64,000 nt of DNA from Ceratothoa steindachneri (lineage: Eukaryota; Arthropoda; Malacostraca; Isopoda; Cymothoidae): NCBI GenBank assembly GCA_963969495.1, contig OZ018321.1, positions 133,084,293-133,148,292 on the forward strand, given 5' to 3'. The notes under the pieces were generated by a model. It searched no databases. It was given only the letters and a program-made list of their open reading frames with translations, and was not told the origin of the DNA. Below are positions 1-10,636 of this stretch, piece by piece. The stretch's first letter is position 1; every line of letters starts with the position of its first letter. A program made the position numbers and the translations under genes.

Positions 1-255
1 GCATTAAGCACACTCAATTAAATCATTCAGGGTCGCACACACAACAGGATATTCTGAAACAAAAAAGTTATATTCAACTTGATGGAAAATTGAAGGAGAG
101 AGGAAGACATAAAAAATAATAAATGAAATAGTTTGTAGGACATTTGCCCATTTCAACATTGAAGCTTATGTAAGGCTTTGTGGGCCATACTTAAACAGTT
201 AATTGCAAATTTTGAATACATATAATGCTAGCTGCAATTACCTTTGTGCATTTGT
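1..255 (+). repeat. Interspersed repeat, hAT-like family, partial copy
   Basis: The first ~255 bases recur with few changes at 13079-13330, and their last third recurs at about 46015-46130. The window opens inside the repeat, so its left end is not visible. The copy at 45987 begins with a CAGGGATGGGCAA terminus like those of hAT elements, so I read the family as a non-autonomous hAT-like transposon. No coding potential is visible. The family assignment is inferred; the repetition is seen directly. Confidence 0.6.
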
Positions 256-906
256 AAATGGAATGGTTTGTGGATTTGTTTGTCAGTGGCTGGACTAAGT
301 GATCTGTATGATGGGTAAGAGGGGCTGATGTCTGGCTGTGCTAGTGCGCATTGTGATTACACAAAGTAAAAGATGTTAAAGTGGGTGCATACGAGTTATG
401 TGAGAGCTAGAAGTTGATTGAAAAGTGTTTTGTTGGGTTGGAATGGATGTCTCATGACATTGGGATGAATGAATGTGTGAGAAGGAAGGTATGATGTTTG
501 TTTATGTGTGGGATAGATTTTATTTTAAGGAAGATATATGTGATGCATGGACCTTATTTGAGTAGGGATGGAGTTGATGCATTATGAAAGGAGTCTGATC
601 ATGTTTTTAGGTCCTTATGTGCAGGAAACTAAGAAGTGTTAGTAGTAAGGGAAATATTAGAAGTCATCATTGCACTGAAGATAGACCTGTCGGTTCAGGG
701 AAAGGAGATAGGTGCAGAGGGGATAGAAGTGATGGCAGTCAGGTTAAAAAGGTGCTTCAGGGATAGATTGGTTAAATATTCTCTACAAATGTTTGTAGTC
801 CTAGAAATGATGGATGAGTTTAGTAGAAGTGGATTGATTAATTAGCCTATTAAATGCCATTTTGAGGTATCAACATGTGCTAATGTCTGTGGTCATGAGG
901 CAGATA
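256..906. other. Unassigned intergenic or intronic sequence
   Basis: I recognise no gene here. A short open frame at 636-845 has no familiar motif and no splice context. The stretch is TG-rich on the + strand, similar in texture to the decayed LINE remnants elsewhere in the window, but no alignment to them could be made by eye. Confidence 0.4.
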
Positions 907-908
907 TA

Positions 909-2306
909 CAGTGGCGGCAACAAAAAAAGTGACATTGAATATTGGCAACAGAAATCGATACACAAAATCGCTTTCACTATTTTACTTGCCAACAATCCAA
1001 TGAAAATGTGCGGAGCTTATGCCGCAAGTGGACGACTCTCCTGGGCTAAGACAACAGAACTGCGCTCTATTGGAACTCAGTGTCTCGTTTGAGCTTGTAC
1101 AACGAGGTTTTAGTATATGGCACTCCAGCGTGCTGATTATCTGCATTCGTGCCTACATTTGACGTGCTATAACTTCTGTGCAAGTGGATACAATGGGGTG
1201 GAAAAAGCTTTCTATGACAGAGAAAAGCCGTGCCTTGACCCTATTAGAGCAGGAAAAGTCTTTTATTGATGTAGCAGCAGATTTAGTAACCTCAAAAATA
1301 CGATTCATCGCCTAAAACGTGCAGCTGAGTTATTGCCACCAGGTACCATACCAAAGAGGAAGGAGGGCATTGGTGCAGCTAGGAAGACATCTCCAAGGAC
1401 TGATAATATCCTAAGGCGTAAAGTGATGTCAGACCCTTCTGTAACCTCCGCTTCAATCAAGAAAAAACACCCAGACCTCCTCCAGAACGTTGCCCTCAGG
1501 ACCATCAGTCATCGCTTACAGAAGGACTTAGGCCTACCGTCTCGCCGCGCTGCCAAGAAGCCACTTCTTACCAAGGCTATGAAGATGGAAAGGCTCAATT
1601 TTTGCAAGACCTATAAACATTGGACAGCTGCCCATTGGAAGAAGGTCATGTTCAGTGATGAGAGCACCTTTAGGCTGGTCAGAGGAGAGTCAAAGATCGT
1701 GCGTCGTCCCAGCACTGTGTCTCGGGATGACCCGAAATATACCGTGAAAACTGTGAAGCACCCTGATAGTGTGATGGTGTGGGGTGCCTTTAGTGGAAAA
1801 AAGGGCAGAGGAGGTCTGTACTTCCTTGCCAAGAATGTAGCCATGAGGGGGACTAACTATCTTGAAGTTTTGAGGCAGCACATGCTGCCATTTTGGGAAA
1901 TTCATCAGTGTGAATTTTTCATGTATGATGGTGCCCCTGCTCACAGGTCCCAGTTAGTAAAAAGGTTCTTCAATGATAATAATATTAGTGTTTTGGAGTG
2001 GCCTGGTAATTTCCTGGACCTAAATCCTATTGAGAATGCTTGGAATCTGATGAAATCCAAAGTTCAAGAGGCAGCATCAAGGACCTGATAGAATCACTGA
2101 AGCAGATCTGGGTTACGATCGACCCCACCTACTTCGCAAACCTCACTGAATCAATGCCCAATCGACTCAGGATGGTCATCAAGTGCAAGGGCAACATGAC
2201 CAAGTAATAACTTTCATGAAATATTCATAATAAAATATGTAAGTTACATTTTTCTGTTTTATTTTCCCCGAATTGTCACATGTCACTTTTTTTGTTGCCG
2301 CCACTG
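909..2306 (+). mobile_element. Tc1-type transposon, copy 1 (decayed)
   Basis: The element starts with CAGTGGCGGCAAC at 909 and ends with the exact inverse at 2306, giving terminal inverted repeats of about 26 bp. TA target duplications sit at 907-908 and 2307-2308. It is 1398 bp long. A second copy in the opposite orientation at 61613-63021 has the same ends and an intact gene. This copy carries inactivating indels in its transposase and is therefore a passenger that could move only with a transposase supplied from elsewhere. Confidence 0.95.
1193..2207 (+). pseudogene. Tc1-family DD34E transposase pseudogene
   Basis: This would encode the DDE transposase that binds the terminal repeats and cuts and joins DNA at TA sites. 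Compared with the intact copy near 62 kb it has a one-base deletion at about 1290, which puts a stop after the first helix-turn-helix, and a ten-base deletion at about 2073, between short direct repeats, which truncates the C-terminus. It also carries Gly to Glu in the N-terminal LEQGKSF motif and Ser-Pro to Phe-Leu in the normally conserved NSPDLNP block just before the catalytic Glu. The catalytic regions FSDEST and YDGAPAH remain readable at 1333-2088. Confidence 0.93.
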
Positions 2307-2387
2307 TACTACTCTTCCACATACGTCTGTTTTCCACTATCTGTTCCTAATGAGAGAATATTTAGTGATGTTGGCAACATTTATGAG

Positions 2388-2752
2388 AAGAGCAGGAGGC
2401 TCTGAGGCAAAGGGAGGAAGAGACTTGCATGGTGAGCCCAATCTCCTCTAGTAAGTCCTGAGAGGTTATAGTGCCTTTGATGACCAGCAACTCCCAGAGT
2501 TGTTCCTCCAGCAATTCTATGGCCATCCCTGTGAGGGTTTTCACTCCAAAGAGGGCCCTGGCATCTCCTCTGAGATAGGCTCAGAGAGCATATTCTATGG
2601 AATTGCTGTGGACTCCAAGCACACTCAGAGTTGAGCAGGCTTGTCTACAGGATACCAAGCTGTGTACATGCACATTCCCCACCCTCCTGGATTTTAAGAG
2701 TTTTGTGACCACAGAATGGGGACAAGGCAAGAGGATTCTTAATTTACACCAG
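2388..2752 (+). mobile_element. I-like LINE copy C, 5' fragment
   Basis: This matches LINE copy A from about 6300 to 6712 (end of ORF1 and start of the endonuclease), with many differences, mainly CG to TG or CA. The match stops at TTTACACCAG and resumes at 10637 with CATGATTTCTC, exactly where the solo LTR ends. Both halves are therefore one old LINE split by the LTR insertion. No frame is open over a useful length. Confidence 0.85.
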
Positions 2753-3540
2753 TGTTAGGGAATTCCACGTGGAAATTCTTTTCCAGCACAGAAGTTCCAT
2801 GTGCTGGAGAAGATTCTGTTAGGCTTAAATTGGTAAGCCTAACCTTCCTGCTTTCCACAAGCGGTAGCCTTGAACCGCGTCCGCCACGGTTCACCTTTAC
2901 ACGGGTTAGAATAGCCTCGGCAAGAAGATTCAAGGCCATTCGAGAGTAGAGCTGTTTCCCACTACCTCCTGCGGGGAGAGCCTCAGACATATATATTAGT
3001 GCTCGATTCCCATGAAACAGACACAGTTGAGAAGTCTCGCCCGGACCCAAGAAGATTCCCCTAGTTCCAAGTCAGGTGCTAACAACAAAGCTAAGTGACA
3101 GCTGAACTATTTGTGTATTGGAATTAGCCCCAGCCAGTGAGGTAATTCCATTTAACAATCGCTACCGAGTGATTTTTCCGACTTCTCTCATCAACTCCTG
3201 TCAAAGTCCTCCTCGTTCGCCCCTCATTTTTGGGTGCCCGAAATAGTCTCCCCTGGGCCGGACGTTACCACCCCCCCTTTTTTTGGAGACTTGTCATCAC
3301 TTTAAGTTCCCGCTCAGAAGTTTGGAGCGCCCTCACCTCACGTGCAGAAGATATCCATGAAGCCTTAACCCGATGTCTCACTCTAAATCCTCCGTAAGCC
3401 AACCCCTCTTTTCCCTTCAGTAACCCAATTGAGTTAATTCCCCCTCCCCATTTGAATAGTCTCCTCCTGTAATACCTTAAATTTTAACTTCATAGTCTGA
3501 TGCATAACTACAATTTTCCCCCTCGTTTACTGATGTAATT
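2753..3540 (+). mobile_element. Solo LTR 1, left part
   Basis: The LTR begins TGTTAGGGAATTCC at 2753, directly after the five bases ACCAG (2748-2752). Its other end, ...ACTATGACA at 10631, is followed by ACCAG (10632-10636). TG...CA ends plus a 5-bp target duplication define a solo LTR, of Ty3/gypsy or BEL type judging only by duplication length. A TATA-like tatatatta lies near 2990. Without the later LINE insertion the LTR is about 1.03 kb. No internal retroviral-type genes are left, consistent with LTR-LTR recombination. Confidence 0.88.
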
Positions 3541-4049
3541 CCCCGTAAGGGGCGCAGCGATTTGCCATCCTGGCCGTCGTGCTGACGGGACTCAGCACCC
3601 CGTCCGGCCCCAGCTTAGCCTCTCTTCCTTCCTTCAAAACACTTGTTTCCTCTCTTTTCACACAACCTCTCCCACAACTTTCTCTGGTCAACCTCTAATT
3701 TCACAGGGTAGATGCTGACCTTCCTTTCAGCCAACCGTCCCACTGAGGGGGTGGGGGACAATGTTCCCTAACCCCTGAGCTCCGGTCTGGGGTGGCTGGT
3801 TTTTAACTACCTGCTTCATCCCCACTCATACCTTCCTCACATCCCTTTTCCTCTCGTCTTCAAAATCTATCATTTTTACGCTGTGTCTAAGGTGGAGCCG
3901 CCATGCCGATGGACTGCCAGGCCACCAGGCGGGAGGGGTGGTCCCAAATGGCGGCGCCTGGCTCTGCCGGGCCTGCAAGCACCTCTTGCAGTGCGGGCAA
4001 CTGTGAGAGGTGGTGAGCTGTTGCGTCCCGTGTAAATAAGAGGGTCACC

Positions 4050-6498
4050 ATGCCCAATGATGAGTATCAAAAAAAAACCCAACCCCCAACTTCCCCAAGA
4101 ACAACGGAGCCGCCCTCGGGGAACTCCACCAAAAAAATGGAGGTCCGCCCCCCCTTGTGCTTGCGCAGGGGACCCTCCATACTTCTTTAACCGGAGAGGA
4201 GGCTTACTCCTCTCCTACGCCTACGTGTGTAGGGGACTTCCCCTCACTCCCTTCTCTGGAGGTGCTTTCGGGCACCTCCCTATTTCCAGCGGCAGTCCCT
4301 CCTTTTCTTTCTAAGGGGACTGCCAAGAAAGCCAGCAGGCAGCCCATTGCCGACCGCCCCCCTTGTAAGCGGCTCGGTAGGGCAAACCCCCTTAGGGGGA
4401 GAGGGAAGCCAGGCCCCTTCGGTCGCTTCTCTCAATAGACCTGCTGGCAAGGATATTAAACCTTGCCTGGGTTAAGGCTTGTGCCTCCCCACAAATGACT
4501 CTTGATGCTGCCAAGGGGACCTGCGATGTCCTGGGAGGGGATGGCCAACTGGAGGCCCCTCCTGTGATAGACATGGTCCTTGAGGAGACCCAGCCTCAGA
4601 CGGTAGGGCCTTCCATGGGGGGGGAATCCGGGCTCGGCGCCAAGCACCGAACCCGAGTCTGCCCCTATGCAAGGTCCCCCTCAAACGGCTGAGGGCTCCG
4701 AGGCAATACAAGGAGGGGAGGGATCTCCTCTGACAGGTGCCCCCACGACTACCAGGAACTTCTCCATTTCGGAGAGGGACCTGGCTGAGGCCGGCCCATC
4801 TGGCATGGGTGCTTCTGCCGGTGGAGGTGAGAAGCGGGTTCATTCCCCGCCCTCCTCTCCAAAAAAGAAAAGGAAGAAAAACAAAAAAGACTAAAAAGAC
4901 TCGGGGCTCCTCTCCATCCACGGGGGTTGCGGGAACGGATAGGTCTGCTGCCACTTTGGTAGGCGACCAAGCCAAGATCGGCACATCCAGCCCCTCTACC
5001 CCCCCGTGTGCGGAGCCCCTGACTAAGACCAAGAGTGCACAGGGCGGAGCCTCGATGACATCGGGGCCCCTCATTCAGAGGTTACATGGTGTTTTTGAGC
5101 CCGCTGGCTTCAAACGCTTCCTCGTTATTCGCTCCACTGATGGCACCATGTTGTCCAAGGGCAACATGATCCATCAGAGGAGAGGATTAGCTAGTGCAAT
5201 TGGTAGAGAGCCGAAGGTGACCCGTTTCTCGGACGGGAGCCTTCTGGCGAATGCGGCGAATCCTGCCGAGGCGGCCAAGATAAGTGCTCTTCGGACACTT
5301 CATGGCACCCCGGTGAGTGTGACGCCGCACTCTACCATGAACTTTGTAAAAGGAGTAGTTTATGCGAGGGAACTCGTTGACTACTCCATTGAGGACATCA
5401 CCCTAGAGCTGGCCGACCATGGGGCGGTCAAAGTCGAACGTGTAATGAGAAAACAGGGAGGGGCCTCGAGACCCACCCCTATACTCTTCATCACGTTCGA
5501 CTGTGACAAGCTCCCTGAGTCGGTGTGTGCCGGTTGGTACCGCTACCGCGTGAAGGCATTCGTGCCACTTCCGCGGCGGTTCTATTACTGTCACCGCTTC
5601 GGCCATACGAATCGCTCATGTAGACGTGCAAAGTCGGGGTCACCCTAAGTATGTGTAAATTGCTCCAAGGTTGCACACGATAAGTCCAAATCGTGTGTGG
5701 CCAAGTGTGTCAATTGCAGAGAGCCGCACCCTGCTTCTTCGAAGCAATGTGGTGCATATCTCCTTGAGAAAGAAATCCTGGCCGTTCAGGCCCAGGATAG
5801 ACTCTCATTCCGCGAGGCTAAGGACTTGGTCCTGGCGCGCCCAGCTCTGCCTGGAACGTCATGTGCCTCAGTAGCTAGAAAGGCACCCTCTGCTCCTGGC
5901 CCATCCAGGCCAACGAGCACGGTTGTTTCCGCGCCCATTCGGAGGTCTTCTGCGGGCTCTACCCAACCCGGGCGCTCCCCTGGTAAAGCTGGCGGCAAAA
6001 AGGGTTCATACCCAGCCCCGGCTAAAACCAGGGCTCCCCCCTCTTCCCCCAGCGTGACCGTTTCCCGCAAGGCGAAACGTCCACGCGCCTCCACCGAGTC
6101 GTTAGACTCACAGTAGGCAACACCCCTGAAGATGGTCGCTAGGCCATCTTCGGGGGCTCCTAAAGCTGTCCCCCGAACCCCGAAAGGAGGACAGCAACAA
6201 AGGAGCTTCGGCTCCTTCGCCCACGCCCCGAGGTGGAGCGAGTGGCTCGGAGACGGTGGTTCCTCGAAAAGAGGGCCCCCCGCCTCGGAAGCCGCAGCGC
6301 CCGCCTAAGGTTTCGAGGTGGAGGGAGGAAAAGACTCGCATGGCGGGCCCAACCTCCCCCAATAAGTCCTCGAAGGCGACAGCGCCTCCAGCGCTTTGTC
6401 CGGCCAACAGCGCCCGGGGTTCTGCCCCCGGGAAGCGTACGGCCATTCCCATGAGGGTCTTCAGTTCGAGGAGGGCCCCCGCGTCTCCTCCGAGCTAG
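4050..6498 (+). pseudogene. LINE copy A ORF1, gag-like nucleic-acid-binding protein (broken)
   Basis: ORF1 proteins of I-type LINEs coat the element RNA. The ATG at 4050 is preceded by a GTCACC context that is also conserved in inverted copy D. The reading frame changes near 4150, 4432, 4670 and 4880 (the last in a lysine-rich KKKRKK tract), then runs in one frame from 4737 to 6230 with stops at 5646-5648 and 6114-6116. The second stop is AAG (Lys) in the copy at 37130. An RRM-like domain spans about 5050-5500, followed by three Cys/His knuckles at about 5560-5760. The first knuckle reads FYYC where copy E still has Cys at the first position, so one zinc ligand is lost. The tail is Pro/Ser/Arg-rich and ends at the TAG at 6496. 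Confidence 0.85.
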
Positions 6499-9400
6499 GC
6501 CTGGAGGGCATATTCCTTCAATGGAATTGCCGTGGACTCCGGGCCAACTGGGAGGAGCTGCGGAGGCTCGTCTCGTCCCGCTCCCCGTTAGCTATCTTTT
6601 TGCAGGAGACCATGCTAGGCGCATGCCCCCTGCCCACCCTCCCGGGGTACAAGGGTCTTGCGACCCCACCACCGCGGGATGGCCGAGCTGGGGGATGCGC
6701 GGTTTACACCCGGCATGATGTCTCCATTCTTCCTTTCTCTTTAGATACCTCCTTTCAGGCAGTGGCTGTGCAGCTGCACCTGGATAGGAGGTATACTATC
6801 ATTTCTGCGTACATTCCACCGTCAGCTGACTTCGACGCGGGGGACTTCCGCCGCGTCGTGGCACGGTTGCCGAGGCCCTATCTCTTGCTTGGAGATCTGA
6901 ACGGCAGGCATCCTCTCTGGGGAGATTACTCCATAAATCCCAGGGGACAAGTCCTTGCAGATCTGATCGAAGAGCTTGAGATGGGTGTCCTAAACGTGGA
7001 TGAGTTTACGCATCACTGTCCGAGAACCGCTTCATTTTCTTGCCTTGACCTATCTTTGTGCTCTTCGGATGCACAGCCTGATTTTGATTGGGGGGTGGTC
7101 GATGACCTCCATGGTAGTGATCACTTTCCCATTCAAATATCATTTTCAGGGCAACTGCCGCCTGAGAGACCACCTCGGTGGTGCTTGGCGCGGGCGCGGT
7201 GGCCTGCATTTCAGGAAATGACTGAATTCTCTATCTCAGTCGAGGAGTTTAGGTCGGTAGATGAGGCCGTTGAGTTCTTCTCCGGCAACCTCATCGCCGT
7301 GGGCCTGACTACTATTCCTAGGACGTCTGGCCGTTTTGCACGCCGACCACTCTCATGGTGGTCGGCCGAGTGTGAGACGGCCCTCAAACAGAAGCGTTAT
7401 GCCTACATGCGCTATAAGCGCCGCCCGAACGATTTCACTGTCGCTGAATTTCGTCGGGCTAGGGCTAGGTTCCGGTATATTTCGAAGCACGCCTGCCGCT
7501 CTTCTTGGCGGGCATACGTGTCTTCACTTAACGGGAAGACCCCTTTAGCTGAGGTGTGGAAGCGAGTCAAAAGGATTCGGGGCAAGTTCTCGCAGGACCT
7601 CCCTCCCGTTCTCCAGGAGAATGGGACCGCAATCTCGGACCCCGCGTCCGTGGCGGAATCCTTCGCGACCGCTTTTTCTGCATTCTCTAGCCGTGATGCT
7701 GCTCCGCCAGCATTCAATGCACGTCGTGATGTCGCGGAAGGCCGCCGGCTGGACTTTACCTCCAGAGGCGGAGAACCCTTCAACGACAAGTTTACTGTAA
7801 GCGAGTTGCGTTCCGCTCTCGCTTCGTGCGCGGACACCGCCCATGGTCCGGACGATGTCCCGTACGCCATGCTTCGACATCTAGGTGAGCGAGGCATGGC
7901 CTTTCTGTTAGATTTGTTTAACAGGATCTGGGTGGAAGGTCTTCTCCCAGACTCCTGGCGAATCGCTACTGTGCTTGCCTTTCGCAAACCGGGGAGAGAT
8001 CACTCTACTCCGACCGGTTTCCGCCCAATCTCTCTAACCTCTTGCGTGTGCAAGTTGATGGAGAAATCGGTAAATGTTAGATTAGCCTTTTCCCTGGACA
8101 GCGGAGGCCATCTGTCTTCCGCACAGTGCGGCTTCCGTAAGTTCCACTCCACGTCGGATGCTCTGCTCCGACTGGAAAGTGCCGTCTGCGAGGCTTTCCT
8201 TCGTAGACAGCACTACGCCACGGTGTTTTTCGATCTTGAGAAGGCCTATGATACCGCATGGCGATACAGTATCATGGAGACTCTCCACACGATGGGGGCG
8301 AGAGGACGCCTCCTAATTTTTATATCTGAATTTTTGCGAGATCGTCGATTCCGCGTACGGGTGGGGCGAGCCCTCTCCGGCCCAAAGGAGCAGGAAGAGG
8401 GTGTCCCGCAGGGAAGTGTCCTCAGTGTCACACTCTTTGCCCTGAGCATCAACGGCATCACCTCGGTGCTGCCGGAAGATGTTCTCGCTACGCTCTACGT
8501 GGACGACCTTTCGATCTCTTTTGGCGCGGTCCAGATGCCAACTCTGGAGCGTCGACTCCAACAGGCATTGAACCGCGTCTCTCGCTATGCCGAAGCGCAC
8601 AGGTTTCGGTTTTCTTTGGCCAAGACTAAGGTGGTGCACTTCCGCCGCCGTCCACGGCTTCACCTCGACCCAGATTTGTTTCTTAATGGGGTGCGCGTGG
8701 ATGTGGTTGAGTCGCACCGCTTCCTTGGTCTTGTATTCGACCGACGCCTCACCTGGGAGGCTCATATTCGCAGCCTTAGGGTCTCTTGTACCTGCGCCAT
8801 GGACATTCTCCGTTCCGTGACGTTCAGCGCTTGGGGCGCTGATAGGGCTACTGCCTTACTTTTTTATCGATCCTTTGTTCGTTCGAAGCTCGACTACGGA
8901 TGCGAGTTTTATGCATCTGCAGCCGAGCGTTTATTGCGGAAGGTGGATTCGATCGACCACACCGGCCTTCGCCTTGCGACCGGTGCCTTCCGCACTTGCC
9001 CCATTGAGAGCCTGTTGGTCGATGCTGGGGAGATGCCACTCGCTCTGCGCCGCGTGCAGTGTATCACTCGACTGTACGCGCGAGCCCGGCGCCTCCCTCA
9101 GTCGCCAAAAGCTCTCACTGCATCCGCAGCTGATCTCGATGGTGCCTATGCCGTCGAGAGACGCCAGTCATACCCTAAGCCTTTTGGGTTTAGGGCCAGG
9201 AAACTCCTTCGAGAGGTAGATATCGCTCTCGGGCCGGTGGCGCCCCTGGTTTTGCCCAGGACGCCACCCTGGAGGGTACCACATTTGGCTATTTGTCGCC
9301 ACGCCTCTGCTCCCAAAGCTTGTACTGCGCCGGGAGTATTGCGTTCGACCTTTTTGGAGCACACATCGTGTCACGCTGGAACCGTGCCAGTGTATACGGA

Positions 9401-10202
9401 TGGCTCCAAGTCCCAAGAGGGGGTCGGCTTCCACGCCGTATCCCCTCTGTTTGAAGTCAGCGGGGCTCTACCAGGCGCTGCGTCTGTCTTCACGGCCGAG
9501 CTGGTGGCAAATACACCACTCGGTACGGGAGATTACGCGACGTGCCCGGTTCGGAGACCGGATTGTGATCTATAGCGACTCACAAAGCGCCCTGAGTGCT
9601 CTCGGGGCATTGGAATCTCCGCATCCCCACGGTTTTGGCGAGCCGGGCAGATGTCGAGATTATCTTCTGCTGGGTTCCTGGACATGTAGGAATTGCGGGG
9701 AATGAGCGCGCCCATGAGGACGCCAAAGAGTCCGCGAGGACTCTGCGACCGGACCAGCGTTTCGCTCTTCCTCACACCGACTACATGGCAGGAATACGGG
9801 CAGCTCTTCGGACTGCTTGGCAAAGAAGATGGGAGACGGTCGAAGGGAACTTAAAGTTGCGTGCCATTGCGCCGCGACTTCCCATGGATCTATCCCCCAA
9901 TGCCGCGGCGGCTTCAGGTTGCTTTCTCTCGTCTTTGAATCGGACACACTCGTGTGACGCATCGCTACTTGATGGAGCGCTCGCATGCGCCCTATTGCAA
10001 CGACTGCGTCGTCCCCCAGACTGTTCGGCATATTCTTGTCGAATGTCCCAGTCTGGGTGATCTTCACGCACGATACCTGTCTCGGTACCGGGATGGGCGG
10101 GGTCGCTACCGCCTGTCCCTTGTACTCGGGACGAGTGCGTGCACCATGACTGGTGGACTTATTTACTTTTGGGGGGAGGCCGGCCTTCTCCCTTTCATTT
10201 AA
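6366..10202 (+). pseudogene. LINE copy A ORF2: endonuclease, reverse transcriptase, RNase H
   Basis: ORF2 nicks the target DNA, primes cDNA synthesis there and removes template RNA. The frame is open from 6366 to 9575. The endonuclease shows NCRG (Asn at 6525), LQET (Glu at 6606), GDLNGRH (Asp at 6894) and SDH (7116-7124). The reverse transcriptase shows FDLEKAYD (8229 on), GVPQGSVLS (about 8400) and the catalytic YVDD at 8496-8507. RNase H starts with YTDGSKS (Asp at 9399). An extra A at about 9510, a deletion of about 20 bp near 9630 and one more frame change around 9890-9950 break it; SDSQSAL, WVPGHVGIAGNE and a terminal HILVECP Cys/His motif can be read in the successive frames. ORF2 overlaps ORF1 by about 130 bases and has no ATG ahead of the endonuclease core. 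Confidence 0.9.
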
Positions 10203-10387
10203 CCCGGTTTTATTGTTGTTGTTTTTGTTATCGTTTTTGTTATTGTTATTTCTTTTTATTGTTGTTTCCTGTTGAATTATTTTGAAGTAGCCTAGAACTA
10301 GGCTGTTTGTTTACGGCAACTTATGCCTAAGTCGGCAGTCGCCAGATAGCCCCTTAATCAAAAAAAAAAAAAAATACTGACGTAATT

Positions 10388-10631
10388 TTGCCCATCAATT
10401 CTCTCATTATTTTATTGTAAATAAAATTATATTTTTGTACATGCCTCTTTAAATAACCTTGAGCTTTGCCATTGCCCATATTATACCTGACCTCGTTGCA
10501 CTCTTATCTAGTTGTTTCGCCCGTCGAAACTCGTGGCATTCCGTCCCTTTTGTCGGTTCGCCTCTAAGTTATTGGTCCCTCCCCCATAAATATAATATGG
10601 TATTTATTTAATGTAATGTCATACTATGACA
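10388..10631 (+). mobile_element. Solo LTR 1, right part
   Basis: This continues the LTR interrupted at 3540. It holds a polyadenylation signal AATAAA at 10420-10425 in a context (GTAAATAAAATTATATTTTT) shared with LTR 2 at 40345-40365, so I take it as the R region. It ends TATGACA at 10631, followed by the ACCAG target duplication. Confidence 0.85.
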
Positions 10632-10636
10632 ACCAG

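Larger units (their letters stand above)
3541..10374 (+). mobile_element. I-like non-LTR retrotransposon, copy A (near full length)
   Basis: This 6.8-kb element holds a 5' UTR (3541-4049), ORF1, ORF2, a short 3' UTR and a poly(A) tail at about 10360-10374. It is flanked by a 13-bp target duplication, TACTGATGTAATT at 3528-3540 and TACTGACGTAATT at 10375-10387 (one mismatch). The target is the interior of solo LTR 1. The domain order (RRM-like gag with CCHC knuckles; AP endonuclease, reverse transcriptase, RNase H, then a terminal Cys/His motif) fits the I group; I infer an I/Nimb-like clade and cannot name it exactly. CpG is well preserved, unlike in the older copies. Both ORFs are broken, so it is not autonomous. 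Confidence 0.9.

Noticed and set aside
636..845. Open frame of 69 codons near the window start
   Set aside because: No domain, no splice context and no match elsewhere; the length is expected by chance.
1305..1944. Antisense open frames over the Tc1 transposase, and the same over copy 2
   Set aside because: They are shadow frames of the transposase coding strand and recur in both copies for that reason.
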